The notes beneath the pieces were generated by a model. The model saw only the letters and a list, made by a program, of their open reading frames with translations. It was not told the DNA's origin and searched no databases. A DNA stretch of 64,000 bases from Plasticicumulans lactativorans. GTDB taxonomy: Bacteria > Pseudomonadota > Gammaproteobacteria > Competibacterales > Competibacteraceae. A program made the position numbers and the translations under genes. The stretch covers positions 1-64,000 of the forward strand of contig NZ_SLWY01000019.1 in assembly GCF_004341245.1 (NCBI RefSeq), given 5' to 3'. Of the stretch, positions 48,090 through 56,430 are shown piece by piece. The stretch's first letter is position 1; each line of letters starts with the position of its first letter.

Positions 48090-51000
48090 TCAGCCGGCGG
48101 CGGCTTCGAGCACCAGCAGCCGCGCGCCGGCGGCGACCTGCGCGCCCGGCTGGCACAGCAGGCGGGTGACGCGCCCGGCGCAGGGGGCGGCGATGGTGAT
48201 CTCCATCTTCATGCTCTCCAGCACCACCAGCGGCTGGCCGGCGGCGACCTCGGCACCGGCGGCGACCGCCACCTGCCAGACGCTGCCCGGCACGTGCGCC
48301 TCGACCGCCACCTCGGCCTCGGCGAGCGCGGTGTCGGCACCTTCGGTGGGCAGTTCGGCGAGCTCGGCGCTGAAGCGGTCCTGCCCGCTCGCCGCCCAGC
48401 GCGCGCGCTCGGCGTCGAAGGCCGCGCGCCGGCGCGCCTCGAACGCCGCGATCGCCGCCGCGTGCTCGGCGAGGAAGGCGCGGTAGCGGCGCAGGCTGAA
48501 GGTGGTGGGCTCGATGCGCAGGCGGTAGCGCCCGCGCGGGAAGTCCTCGCGCAGCCGCAGCAGTTCGTCCTCGCTGACCTCGAAGAAGCGGATCTGGTCG
48601 AAGAAGCGCAGCAGCCACGGCTCGGGGAAGTCCGCGGTGCGGTGGTAGCGGTTCCACATCTGCACCGTGCGGCCGACGAACTGGTAGCCGCCCGGCCCTT
48701 CCATGCCGTAGACGCACAGGTACGAGCCGCCGATGCCGACCGCGTTCTCCGGCGTCCAGGTGCGCGCCGGGTTGTACTTGGTGGTCACCAGGCGGTGGCG
48801 CGGATCGAGCGGGGTCGCCACCGGCGCGCCGAGGTAGACGTCGCCGAGCCCCATGACCACGTAGCTCGCGCCGAAGACCGCCTCGCGGACCTGCTCGATC
48901 GACTCCAGGCCGTTGATGCGGCGGATGAATTCGAGGTTGCTCGGGCACCACGGGGCGTCCTTGCGCACCGAGGTGGCGTACTTGTCGATGGCGCGGCGGG
49001 TCTGGCTGTCGTCCCAGGCGAGCGGCAGGTGCACGACGCGCGCCGGCACCTCGACGTCGTCGACCTCGCCGAGCTCGCGCTCCAGCCGCTGCAGGCGCCC
49101 GAGCAGCTCGACCAGCGGCAGCAGGTCGGGCTGGTAGTGCAGCTGCAGCGAGCGGATGCCCGGCGTCATCTCCAGCACGCCGGCCCAGCCCGCGGCGCGG
49201 ATGCGCTCCAGCAGCACCTGCGCGCGGAAGCGCAGCGCCAGGTCGAGCACCGGCGGGCCGTACTCGATCAGCAGGAAGTCGTCGCCCGAGGGCCGGTAGA
49301 CCACCTCGACCGGGGTGTCGTCGAGCCGCGCCAGTACCGGCGAGACGATCGCCGCCGGCGCCAGCGCCGGCTCGGCGTGGACGAAGTCGTCGATCCAGCG
49401 CCGCTGCGCGGCACGCAGCGCGGTGGCGGCGGCAAAGTCGACCGGCACGAAGCGCACGCGGTCGCCGGGGCGCAGCTGGCCGAGCTGCCAGAGGTCGGCC
49501 ATCACCACCGTCGCCGGGCAGACGAAGCCGCCGAGCGAGGGGCCGTCCGGGCCGAGGATCACCGGCATGTCGCCGGTGAAGTCGACGGTGCCGATCGCGT
49601 AGGCGTTGTCGTGGATGTTCGACGGGTGCAGCCCGGCCTCGCCGCCGTCGCTGCGCGCCCACAGCGGCTTGGGCCCGATCAGGCGCACGCCGGTGCGGCT
49701 GGAGTTGAAGTGCACCTCCCAGTCGGCGGCGAAGAAGGCCTCGATGCCGGCGTCGGTGAAGAAGTCGGGCGCGCCGTGCGGGCCGTAGATCACCCGCAGC
49801 GTCCACGCGCGGCCGTAGCGCGGGACCGCCGCCGCCGGCAGCGCGCGCTCGGTGCCGTCGGCCGCGGTCGGGTGGAACGGCAGCACGTCGCCGGTGCGCA
49901 GCGCCCGGCCGCCGTGGCCGCCGAACTGGCCGAGCGTGAAGGTCGCCTTCGAGCCGAGGTAGTCGGGCACGTCGAGCCCGCCCTTGACCGCCAGGTAGGC
50001 GCGCGCGCCGTCGCCCGCCTGGCCGATGCGCAGCACGCTGCCGGCCGGCACCGCGACCGGCGCCCACTGCGCCACCGCGACGCCGTCGAGCTCGACCGGC
50101 GTGGTGGCGCCGGTCACCGCGACCAGCGCCGCGGCGTGGAAGCGCAGCGTCGGCCCGTTGACGGTGACCTCCAGCCCGGCCGTGCCCTCGGGGTTGCCGA
50201 CGATGCGGTTGGCGAGGCGGAAGGCCAGGTCGTCCATCGGCCCCGACGGCGGCACGCCGACGTCCCAGTGGCCGCCGCGGCCGGGCCAGTCCTGCACGGT
50301 GGTCTGGGTGCCGCCGGCGAGCACCTCGATGCCGCGCGCGCGGTAGCCGAAGCGCCCCAGCGTGGCGGTGACGTGGGTGCCGGCGACGAAGGCGGCATCG
50401 GCGAGCACCTGGCGCAGATAGTCGAGGTTGGTCTCGATGCCGGCAAGCCGCGTGGCGGCCAGCGCCGCGCCGAGGCGCGCGAGCGCCGCGGCGCGGTCCC
50501 CGGCGTGGACGATGACCTTCGCCAGCATCGGGTCGTAGAACGGCGGCACCTCGACGCCGGCCTCGATCCAGGTGTCGCAGCGGGCGTCGGCCGGGAACGT
50601 CACCTGCGTCAGCAGCCCGGCCTGCGGCTGGAAGTTGCGCGCCGGGTCCTCGGCGTAGACGCGCGCCTGGATCGCGTGGCCGCGCGGCGTGACGCGCAGC
50701 GTGGCGAGCGGCGGCAGGTCACCGGCGGCGAGCTGCAGCATCCACGCCACCAGGTCGACGCCGGTGACCATCTCGGTGACCCCGTGCTCGACCTGCAGCC
50801 GGGTGTTCACTTCGAGGAAGTAGAAGCGCTCCTCGGCGTCGTCGTAGATGTACTCGACGGTGCCGGCCGAGCGGTAGGCGACCGCGCGCATCAGCCGCTC
50901 GGCGCTCGCCAGCAGCTCGGCGCGCACCGCCGGCGCGAGGCGCGGCGCCGGGGTCTCCTCGATCACCTTCTGGTTGCGCCGCTGCAGCGAGCAGTCGCGC

Positions 51001-51674
51001 TCGCCGAGCGCGATCACCCCGCCGTGGCCATCGCCGAACACCTGCACCTCGATGTGGCGCGCGCGCTCGACGAACTTCTCCAGGAACACCCCGGCGTTGC
51101 CGAAGTTGTTGCGCCCCAGCCGCTGCACGCTGGCGAAGGCGTCGCGCAGGCCGGCCTCGTCGCGGCACAGGCTCATGCCGATGCCGCCGCCGCCGGCGGT
51201 GGACTTCAGCATCAGCGGGTAGCCGATGCGCGCAGCCTCGGTGACCGCCGCCTCCAGCGTCTCGATCAGCCCGCTGCCGGGCAGCAGCGGCGCGCCGTTC
51301 GCCGCGGCGAGCGCGCGCGCGGTGTGCTTGAGGCCGAAGGCCTCCATCTGCGCCGCGGTCGGGCCGATGAAGGCGATGCCCTCCTGCTCGCAGGCGAGCG
51401 CGAAGCCGGCGTTCTCGGACAGGAAGCCGTAGCCGGGGTGGATCGCCTGCGCGCCGCTCGTGCGCGCGGCATCGAGGATCTTCTCGACGTTCAGGTAGCT
51501 GTCGGCGGCCAGGTTCTCGCCGATCCAGATCGCCTGGTCGGCCTCCTGCACGTGGCGCGAGTGGCGGTCGGCGCTGGTGTACACCGCGACCGCGCGCACC
51601 CCGAGCGCCTTCAGGGTGCGGATGACGCGGCAGGCGATGGCGCCGCGGTTGGCGATGAGGACGATATCGAACAT
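48090..51674 (-). CDS. Guanidine carboxylase (urea-carboxylase family, biotin-dependent)
   Basis: A 1194-residue carboxylase. Residues 1-450 are biotin carboxylase (VLIANRGAIACRVIRTLKALG, STAGGGGIGMSLC, FFLEVNTRLQVEHGVTE seen in its frame). About 455-775 is the KipA-like and 785-1000 the KipI-like carboxyltransferase part. The C-terminal BCCP domain has the biotinylated Lys at about 1156 (VLESMKMEI). Annotated urea carboxylases behind ykkC riboswitches with UAAP1/UAAP2 act on guanidine, giving carboxyguanidine with ATP and bicarbonate. The riboswitch here makes guanidine the likely substrate. No allophanate hydrolase domain is fused. Confidence 0.9.
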   Translation of the reverse strand: MFDIVLIANRGAIACRVIRTLKALGVRAVAVYTSADRHSRHVQEADQAIWIGENLAADSYLNVEKILDAARTSGAQAIHPGYGFLSENAGFALACEQEGIAFIGPTAAQMEAFGLKHTARALAAANGAPLLPGSGLIETLEAAVTEAARIGYPLMLKSTAGGGGIGMSLCRDEAGLRDAFASVQRLGRNNFGNAGVFLEKFVERARHIEVQVFGDGHGGVIALGERDCSLQRRNQKVIEETPAPRLAPAVRAELLASAERLMRAVAYRSAGTVEYIYDDAEERFYFLEVNTRLQVEHGVTEMVTGVDLVAWMLQLAAGDLPPLATLRVTPRGHAIQARVYAEDPARNFQPQAGLLTQVTFPADARCDTWIEAGVEVPPFYDPMLAKVIVHAGDRAAALARLGAALAATRLAGIETNLDYLRQVLADAAFVAGTHVTATLGRFGYRARGIEVLAGGTQTTVQDWPGRGGHWDVGVPPSGPMDDLAFRLANRIVGNPEGTAGLEVTVNGPTLRFHAAALVAVTGATTPVELDGVAVAQWAPVAVPAGSVLRIGQAGDGARAYLAVKGGLDVPDYLGSKATFTLGQFGGHGGRALRTGDVLPFHPTAADGTERALPAAAVPRYGRAWTLRVIYGPHGAPDFFTDAGIEAFFAADWEVHFNSSRTGVRLIGPKPLWARSDGGEAGLHPSNIHDNAYAIGTVDFTGDMPVILGPDGPSLGGFVCPATVVMADLWQLGQLRPGDRVRFVPVDFAAATALRAAQRRWIDDFVHAEPALAPAAIVSPVLARLDDTPVEVVYRPSGDDFLLIEYGPPVLDLALRFRAQVLLERIRAAGWAGVLEMTPGIRSLQLHYQPDLLPLVELLGRLQRLERELGEVDDVEVPARVVHLPLAWDDSQTRRAIDKYATSVRKDAPWCPSNLEFIRRINGLESIEQVREAVFGASYVVMGLGDVYLGAPVATPLDPRHRLVTTKYNPARTWTPENAVGIGGSYLCVYGMEGPGGYQFVGRTVQMWNRYHRTADFPEPWLLRFFDQIRFFEVSEDELLRLREDFPRGRYRLRIEPTTFSLRRYRAFLAEHAAAIAAFEARRRAAFDAERARWAASGQDRFSAELAELPTEGADTALAEAEVAVEAHVPGSVWQVAVAAGAEVAAGQPLVVLESMKMEITIAAPCAGRVTRLLCQPGAQVAAGARLLVLEAAAG

Positions 51675-51772
51675 GGCCTGGTTCCGAGCCGAGTGGCGGG
51701 TCGTCCCGCCGGAAAACCGGATGCGCGCGGGGTCGTCCCCGCGGCCTTGTCCCCGCGCCGTCGCGGCGTTCG

Positions 51773-51800
51773 CCCCACCCCGCTCCCGGAGGGAGAGGGG
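51773..51800 (-). repeat. REP-like intergenic repeat, copy B
   Basis: Read on the minus strand it gives CCTCTCCCTCCGGGAGCGGGG, with a CTCCC/GGGAG dyad like copy A at 38954. It lies in the 133-base gap between the second deiminase-subunit gene and the carboxylase gene, and could influence mRNA processing within the operon. Confidence 0.5.
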
Positions 51801-51807
51801 CCAGCCG

Positions 51808-52443
51808 TCAGGCCGCCCACACCAGCATCCGCACCGGGGTCGGGTTGTAGGCGTTGCAGGGGTTGTTGAGCTGCGGGCAGTTCGACACCAGCACCAGCAG
51901 GTCCATCGCGGCGCGGATCTCGACGTACTTGCCGGGGGCGGAGACGCCGTCGGCGAAGCTCAGCCCGCCCTCCGGCGTCACCGGCACGTTCATGAAGAAG
52001 TTGATGTTGTGGGTGAGGTCGCGCTTGCTCATGCGCCCGTCGCGGGCGATCGCCAGCAGGTAGCTGTCGCGGCACGAGTGCATGTAGCGCTTCTCCAGCG
52101 CGTAGCGGACCTGGTTCGACTCCGCCGCGCAGGCGCCGCCGAGGGTGTCGTGGCGCCCGCAGGTGTCGGCGACGATCTCGCCCAGCACCCGGCCCTCGGT
52201 CGACATCAGCCGCGTGCCGGCGCCGAGGTACAGCGCCCCCTGCGCGCGGATGGTGTCGACGGCGCTGTAGCGCTCGCTCGGGTCGTGGGCGTTGTAGAAC
52301 AGCGTGTCGGCGGCCTGGTTGCCTTCGAGGTCGACGATGCGCAGCGTCTGCCCGGCCGCGAGCGTGTGCAGCCAGGCATCGCCGGCGCGGACCACCTCGT
52401 CGTGGATCGCGGCGGCGGGATCGAGCGGACTTTCCTTCAGCAT
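51808..52443 (-). CDS. cgdB: Carboxyguanidine deiminase subunit (UAAP2, DUF1989)
   Basis: A 211-residue protein of the urea-amidolyase-associated type. It has [18 protein letters not shown], the [16 protein letters not shown] segment, and [34 protein letters not shown], shared with its neighbour UAAP1. Such pairs are reported to deiminate carboxyguanidine to allophanate plus ammonia as a heteromer. Cys/His residues ([21 protein letters not shown]) are candidate metal ligands. Assignment of A and B subunits to the two genes follows order and length only. Confidence 0.85.
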   Translation of the reverse strand: MLKESPLDPAAAIHDEVVRAGDAWLHTLAAGQTLRIVDLEGNQAADTLFYNAHDPSERYSAVDTIRAQGALYLGAGTRLMSTEGRVLGEIVADTCGRHDTLGGACAAESNQVRYALEKRYMHSCRDSYLLAIARDGRMSKRDLTHNINFFMNVPVTPEGGLSFADGVSAPGKYVEIRAAMDLLVLVSNCPQLNNPCNAYNPTPVRMLVWAA

Positions 52444-52455
52444 GGCGGGCGTTCC

Positions 52456-53196
52456 TCAGGCGGGCGCGTGCTGGCAGAAGCAGCGGCGGGTGTTCTCGTA
52501 GCCGCGGGCGTTCTCCGGGCGCGAGCGGTAGCAGGGGTCGTCGGGCGTCATCGTCCCCGAGCGCCACACCTCGACCCGCACCGGCTTCGGCGCCCAGGCG
52601 CGCGCCGGGTCGAGGGGGTGCGGACAGGTGTTGAGCACGACCAGCACGTCCATCTCGGCGCGCAGGTCGACGTGGTCGCCGGGCCGCGAGTGGCCCGGCA
52701 CGTAGGCGAGGCGGCCATCGGCGTCGGCGGCGACCCTGGAGAAGAAGTTGACGTTCGCCGCCATGTCGCGCTTGCCGAGGCCGTGCTTGCCGAGCTCGAT
52801 CAGGAAGCGCTCGCGGCCGCTCAGGTGGAAATCGTTGCGCAGCGTCTGGTAGTCGCCGGGGCCGTAGTGGGCCGCGGTCTCGGCGCGGTCGGCGACGCCG
52901 CAGACGGTGTCGTGCCAGCCGACGCTGTCGGCGGCGATCGACAGCAGGATGTGGCCCATGTCCGAGTACAGGCAGTGGCCGGCGGTGAGCAGGAAGGTGT
53001 GCTGGCACTTCAGCGTGTCGGGCATGTTGTAGCGCTCGAGCGGCTGGCGCGCGTTGTAGGCGAGCAGCGCGACGTTGGCGCCGCCGTCGAGGTCGGTCAG
53101 GCGCAGCGCGTGGCCGCGCTCGACGACGAAGGACCAGCTCTCGCCGCCGCGCAGGGTTTCGGTGTGGACCACCAGGTCGGGACGGTACTCAGGCAT
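52456..53196 (-). CDS. cgdA: Carboxyguanidine deiminase subunit (UAAP1, DUF1989)
   Basis: A 246-residue partner of the downstream gene. It shows RLTDLDGGANVALLAYNARQPLERYNMPDTLKCQ (in consecutive parts), SVGWHDTVCGVAD, ANVNFFSRVAADADG and PGDHVDLRAEMDVLVVLNTCPHPLDP, and a Cys-containing tail (RRCFCQHAPA). ATG 53196 overlaps the stop of the upstream ATPase gene by eight bases; an in-frame TTG at 53214 is less likely. Thirteen bases separate it from UAAP2. The pathway role follows from the riboswitch and carboxylase. Confidence 0.87.
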   Translation of the reverse strand: MPEYRPDLVVHTETLRGGESWSFVVERGHALRLTDLDGGANVALLAYNARQPLERYNMPDTLKCQHTFLLTAGHCLYSDMGHILLSIAADSVGWHDTVCGVADRAETAAHYGPGDYQTLRNDFHLSGRERFLIELGKHGLGKRDMAANVNFFSRVAADADGRLAYVPGHSRPGDHVDLRAEMDVLVVLNTCPHPLDPARAWAPKPVRVEVWRSGTMTPDDPCYRSRPENARGYENTRRCFCQHAPA

Positions 53197-53980
53197 GGGC
53201 GGGTGCCTCGGCAACGGGGGTGAGCTTGCGCACGAGTTCGGCCGGCACGGCGACCGGGCCGCGACCGCGCAGCGGGATGTCGTAGGTGATGGTCGCGCCG
53301 TAGGCCTGCGGGGCCTGCGGGTCGACGCGGGGCTTGTCGAACACCAGCACGCGGGTGCCGAGCGCGAAGGCTTCGGGCAGGTCGTGGGTGATCATGAACA
53401 CGGTCACGCCGCTCGCCTTCCACACCTGGCGGATCAGCGCGTGCATGTCGGCGCGGATGCCGGGGTCGAGCGCGCCGAAGGGCTCGTCGAGCAGCAGCAC
53501 GCGCGGCGCGTTCACCAGCGACTGGGCGATCGCCAGGCGCTGCTGCTGGCCGCCGGACAGCGCCGCCGGGTAGCGCGTGGCGAAGGCGCCGAGGCCGACC
53601 GCGTCGAGCATCGCCGCGGCCTGCTCGCGCGCCGCGCGGCGGGCGCGGCCGAACAGCCGCCCGAGCAGCGGCGCGCGCGCGAGTTCGAGCGCGAGCAGCA
53701 CGTTGTCCTGCACCGTCAGGTGCGGGAACACCGAGTAGCGCTGGAACACGATGCCGCGCTCGGGGCCGGGCTCGGCGGCGAGCGGCGTGCCGTCGAGCAG
53801 CAGCAGCCCGCGCGAGGGCGTCTCCTGGCCGAGCAGCATGCGCAGGAAGGTGGTCTTGCCGCAGCCCGAGGCGCCGACGATGGTGACGAACTCACCGGCC
53901 TCGACGACGAGGTTGAGGCGTTCGAGCACCACCTGCTCACCGTAGGTCCTCCAGACGTTGCGCAGCGTCACGCGGCTCAT
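53189..53980 (-). CDS. ABC transporter ATP-binding protein (NitT/TauT type, guanidine operon)
   Basis: A 263-residue ATPase: Walker A GASGCGKTT, Q-loop VFQRYSVFPHLTV, signature LSGGQQQRLAIAQSL, Walker B VLLLDEPFGALDP and H-loop ITHDLPEAF. It overlaps the permease gene by ATGA and the UAAP1 gene by eight bases. The neighbours make guanidine, or a closely related compound, the probable cargo. Confidence 0.93.
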   Translation of the reverse strand: MSRVTLRNVWRTYGEQVVLERLNLVVEAGEFVTIVGASGCGKTTFLRMLLGQETPSRGLLLLDGTPLAAEPGPERGIVFQRYSVFPHLTVQDNVLLALELARAPLLGRLFGRARRAAREQAAAMLDAVGLGAFATRYPAALSGGQQQRLAIAQSLVNAPRVLLLDEPFGALDPGIRADMHALIRQVWKASGVTVFMITHDLPEAFALGTRVLVFDKPRVDPQAPQAYGATITYDIPLRGRGPVAVPAELVRKLTPVAEAPAHA

Positions 53981-54804
53981 CGGCCACCTCCGGCGCTCGC
54001 CGCGAACCACGGGAAGGCGCGGCGCGACAGCAGGCGCAGCGCCCAGTCGATGGCGAAGGCGAGCAGCGTGATCCACGCCACGTAGGGCAGGATCACGTCC
54101 ATCGCGAGGTAGCGGCGCACCAGGAAGATGCGGTAGCCGAGCCCCTCGCTCGCCGCGATCGCCTCGGCGGCGATCAGGAACAGCCAGGCGCCGCCGAGCG
54201 ACAGGCGCAGCGCGTCGAGCAGGCGCGGCAGCAGCTGCGGCAGCACCACGCGCAGGATCAGCGTCCAGGTGTTGGCGCCGAGCGTCTGCGCCTTGACGAT
54301 CAGCTCGACCGGCAGCTCCAGCGCGCGCGCCTGCAGGTCGCGCACGATCACCGGCGCGATGCCGATCACGATCAGCGCGACCTTCGACACCTCGCCGAGG
54401 CCGAACACGATGAACAGGATCGGCAGCACCGCCATCGGCGGGATCAGCGACAGCCCGGCGACGAACGGCGACAGCCCGGCGCGCGCGAGCGGGATCACGC
54501 CGTTGACGATGCCGACGACGAGCCCGATCGCGGCGCTGATGCCGAGCCCCCAGGCGAGCCGCGCGAGGCTCGCCATGGTGTCGGCCCACAGCAGCAGCTC
54601 GCCGCTGCGCTCGCTCGGCAGCGCCGCCATGCGCCAGATCGCCGCGCCGAAGGCGGCGAAGCCGGGCAGCAGCTTGTCGTTGGGGTTGGCGGCGAGGCGC
54701 TCGGCCGAGGCCAGCAGGTACACCGCCAGCACCAGCAGGAAGGGCAGCAGCCCGAGCAGCAGGCGCGAGATGCGGTCGGGGTGGCGGTTGACGAGGCGCG
54801 GCAT
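53977..54804 (-). CDS. ABC transporter permease (NitT/TauT type, guanidine operon)
   Basis: A 275-residue membrane subunit with about six helices and the BPD_transp_1 coupling segment KAQTLGANTWTLILRVVLPQLLPRLLDALRLSLGGAWLFLIAAE (seen in its frame in parts). It starts 35 bases after the receptor gene. Its N-terminus is somewhat extended relative to SsuC/TauC. Confidence 0.92.
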   Translation of the reverse strand: MPRLVNRHPDRISRLLLGLLPFLLVLAVYLLASAERLAANPNDKLLPGFAAFGAAIWRMAALPSERSGELLLWADTMASLARLAWGLGISAAIGLVVGIVNGVIPLARAGLSPFVAGLSLIPPMAVLPILFIVFGLGEVSKVALIVIGIAPVIVRDLQARALELPVELIVKAQTLGANTWTLILRVVLPQLLPRLLDALRLSLGGAWLFLIAAEAIAASEGLGYRIFLVRRYLAMDVILPYVAWITLLAFAIDWALRLLSRRAFPWFAASAGGGR

Positions 54805-54839
54805 GCGGGTGGCCCTCGCGGTGCGGCGGCGCGCGGCCG

Positions 54840-55937
54840 TCAGAGCTTGCCGTCGGCGGCGAGCGCCATGGTCGCGGCGTCGAAGCGCAGCTTGACGTTG
54901 CCGGCGTCGCCGAGCGTGCGCCCGCCGGGGAAGGCCATGCCGACCGCCTCGGCGCTCTTCGCGCCCTCGCCGAGCAGGCCGTGGGCGAAGGAGAACGCCG
55001 CCACGCGCTGCATGGTCTGCGGCAGCTCGGGGCTGGTGGCGAAGGCCACCGCCTCGGCCGGCGCGTAGAACATGCGGGTGGTGGCGAGCTGGGCGTCGTA
55101 ACCCTTGAGGTCGGTGCCCGAGGCCTCGGCCATCGCCGCGCGCGCCTTGCGCCCGGCCTCGTCGTCCCGGCTCATCAGCGCCATGGTCTCGAACCAGGCG
55201 CCGACCAGCGCCTTGCCGAGCGCCGGCTGCCTGGCCAGCGTCGCGCTGTTGACCACCATCAGGTCGATGATCTCGCCGGGGACCTTGCTCGAATCGAACA
55301 CCTCGACCGCGTCCGGCTGGCCCTTGATCTCGGCGAGCAGCGGGTTCCAGGTGACCACCGCGGAGACCTGCGGCGTCGCCCAGGCGGCGACGATGTCGGC
55401 GTCGGAGGTGTTGACGGTGGTGATGTCCTTCTCGCTCATGCCGGCGCTTTCGAGCGCGCGGGCGAGCAGGTAGTGCGACACCGACAGCTCGACCAGGTTG
55501 ACCTTCTGGCCCTTGATGTCCCTGAGCGCCTTGCCCTTGCCCTTCAGCACGACGCCGTCGTTGCCGTTGGAGAAGTCACCGACGATCAGCGCGGTGGAAT
55601 CGACGCCGCCGGCCGCCGGGATGGTCAGCGCGTCCATGTTGGTCATCACGCAGCCGTCGAAGGCGCCGGCGGTGTACTGGTTGATCGACTCGACGTAGTC
55701 GTTGAGCTGCACGACCTCGATCTCGATGCCGTACTTGTCCGCCCACTTCTTCACGATGCCGGCCTTGGCGGCGTAGTCCCACGGCATCCAGCCGGCGTAG
55801 ATGGTCCAGGCGACGCGGAACTTGTTGCCTTCGGCGGCATGGGCGAGGCCGCCGAGCGACTGCACGGCGACCAGCACCAGCAGGGCCACGGCAGCGGCGA
55901 GGCGGTTCAGGGGAAGGCGTAACGACAGGGCGCGCAT
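54840..55937 (-). CDS. ABC transporter substrate-binding protein (NitT/TauT type, guanidine operon)
   Basis: A 365-residue periplasmic receptor. A signal peptide (LNRLAAAVALLVLVAVQSLGGLAHA) is followed by FRVAWTIYAGWMPWDYAAKAGIVKKWADKYGIEIEVVQLNDYVESINQY (in parts), typical of the SsuA/THI5-like group found with urea-carboxylase operons. ATG 55937 is chosen over 55958: the shorter start has GGAG at the right distance, and that ribosome site is the segment the riboswitch can mask. First gene of the operon. Confidence 0.9.
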   Translation of the reverse strand: MRALSLRLPLNRLAAAVALLVLVAVQSLGGLAHAAEGNKFRVAWTIYAGWMPWDYAAKAGIVKKWADKYGIEIEVVQLNDYVESINQYTAGAFDGCVMTNMDALTIPAAGGVDSTALIVGDFSNGNDGVVLKGKGKALRDIKGQKVNLVELSVSHYLLARALESAGMSEKDITTVNTSDADIVAAWATPQVSAVVTWNPLLAEIKGQPDAVEVFDSSKVPGEIIDLMVVNSATLARQPALGKALVGAWFETMALMSRDDEAGRKARAAMAEASGTDLKGYDAQLATTRMFYAPAEAVAFATSPELPQTMQRVAAFSFAHGLLGEGAKSAEAVGMAFPGGRTLGDAGNVKLRFDAATMALAADGKL

Positions 55938-55942
55938 GCGGC

Positions 55943-55987
55943 GGTCTCCGGGCGGCACGAAGGGGTGACAAAGCGAGCGCGGAGACC
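55943..55987 (-). promoter_or_regulatory. Candidate riboswitch expression platform masking the ribosome site
   Basis: On the minus strand GGTCTCCG (forward 55980-55987) is exactly complementary to CGGAGACC (forward 55943-55950). The latter contains the Shine-Dalgarno of the receptor gene. The eight-base pair would close a loop of about 29 bases and hide the ribosome site. The aptamer's 3' GGAGA could compete for the same TCTCC. Translational control is therefore inferred; no T-run for termination is present. Confidence 0.5.
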
Positions 55988-55997
55988 GATGACGATC

Positions 55998-56097
55998 GGA
56001 TCTCCCGGGCTTTTGTCCCTCCGTGCAGCCACCCCGCCGGGGATGGCCGGCCGCTCTCGGACCAGGCGTCCGCGATGCGGACCGGAACCCTAGCGGC
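55998..56097 (-). promoter_or_regulatory. Guanidine-I (ykkC) riboswitch aptamer
   Basis: The minus strand carries the ykkC consensus blocks in order. CTAGGGTTCCGG occupies forward 56082-56093, GGTCCGAGAGCGG occupies 56051-56063, and ACGGAGGGACAAAAGC leads into CCCGGGAGA at 56001-56023. A GGCCGGCC-type hairpin and a GCGGGGTGGC segment lie between. This aptamer class binds guanidinium and turns on detoxification or assimilation genes. It lies 60 bases upstream of the receptor start and heads the carboxylase operon. Confidence 0.93.
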
Positions 56098-56430
56098 CAA
56101 TGAAGCGGGCTGATGGCGTCGAAGCGTCACCGGCTCTTGGCTCTGCCGTAAGCGCCAAGCAGCGCCCGTGCCAAGCGGCCGGATCACGCCGATTCAATCA
56201 CTTGGCGCAGGCTCCGGCGACGCGCGCTGCCACCTGTGCGCGGATTCGGTGCACCCCCTCCCCATCGTGGTGCAGGCGCGGCGAGGCGGCCGGGCACTGC
56301 GGCATGCGGCGTCGCCCTTTCACATGTCGCAACGCGTGCCATGCTTGAGGGCACGGCCGCGGGAACGCGGCGAGGAGCGGCGAAGGGCGCGCCACCGACG
56401 TGGACGAACTTGCACAGGCAGCAGCACACG
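56098..56430. other. Spacer between riboswitch and divergent ABC operon
   Basis: About 330 bases that must hold the promoter of the guanidine operon (minus) and that of the transporter operon (plus). I see no clear -35/-10 pair. A frame from 56236 runs into the ATPase gene, but its first 65 codons are not protein-like. Confidence 0.4.

Noticed and set aside
48090-51674. Annotation as a true urea carboxylase for urea use
   Set aside because: The guanidine-I riboswitch and the UAAP1/UAAP2 pair favour guanidine. I could not map the reported active-site difference between urea and guanidine carboxylases by eye, so urea activity is not fully excluded.
39029-56097. Nitrogen island as a recently acquired genomic island
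   Set aside because: No integrase, transposase, tRNA target or flanking direct repeat is visible, and base composition looks like the surroundings. Horizontal origin cannot be supported from this window.
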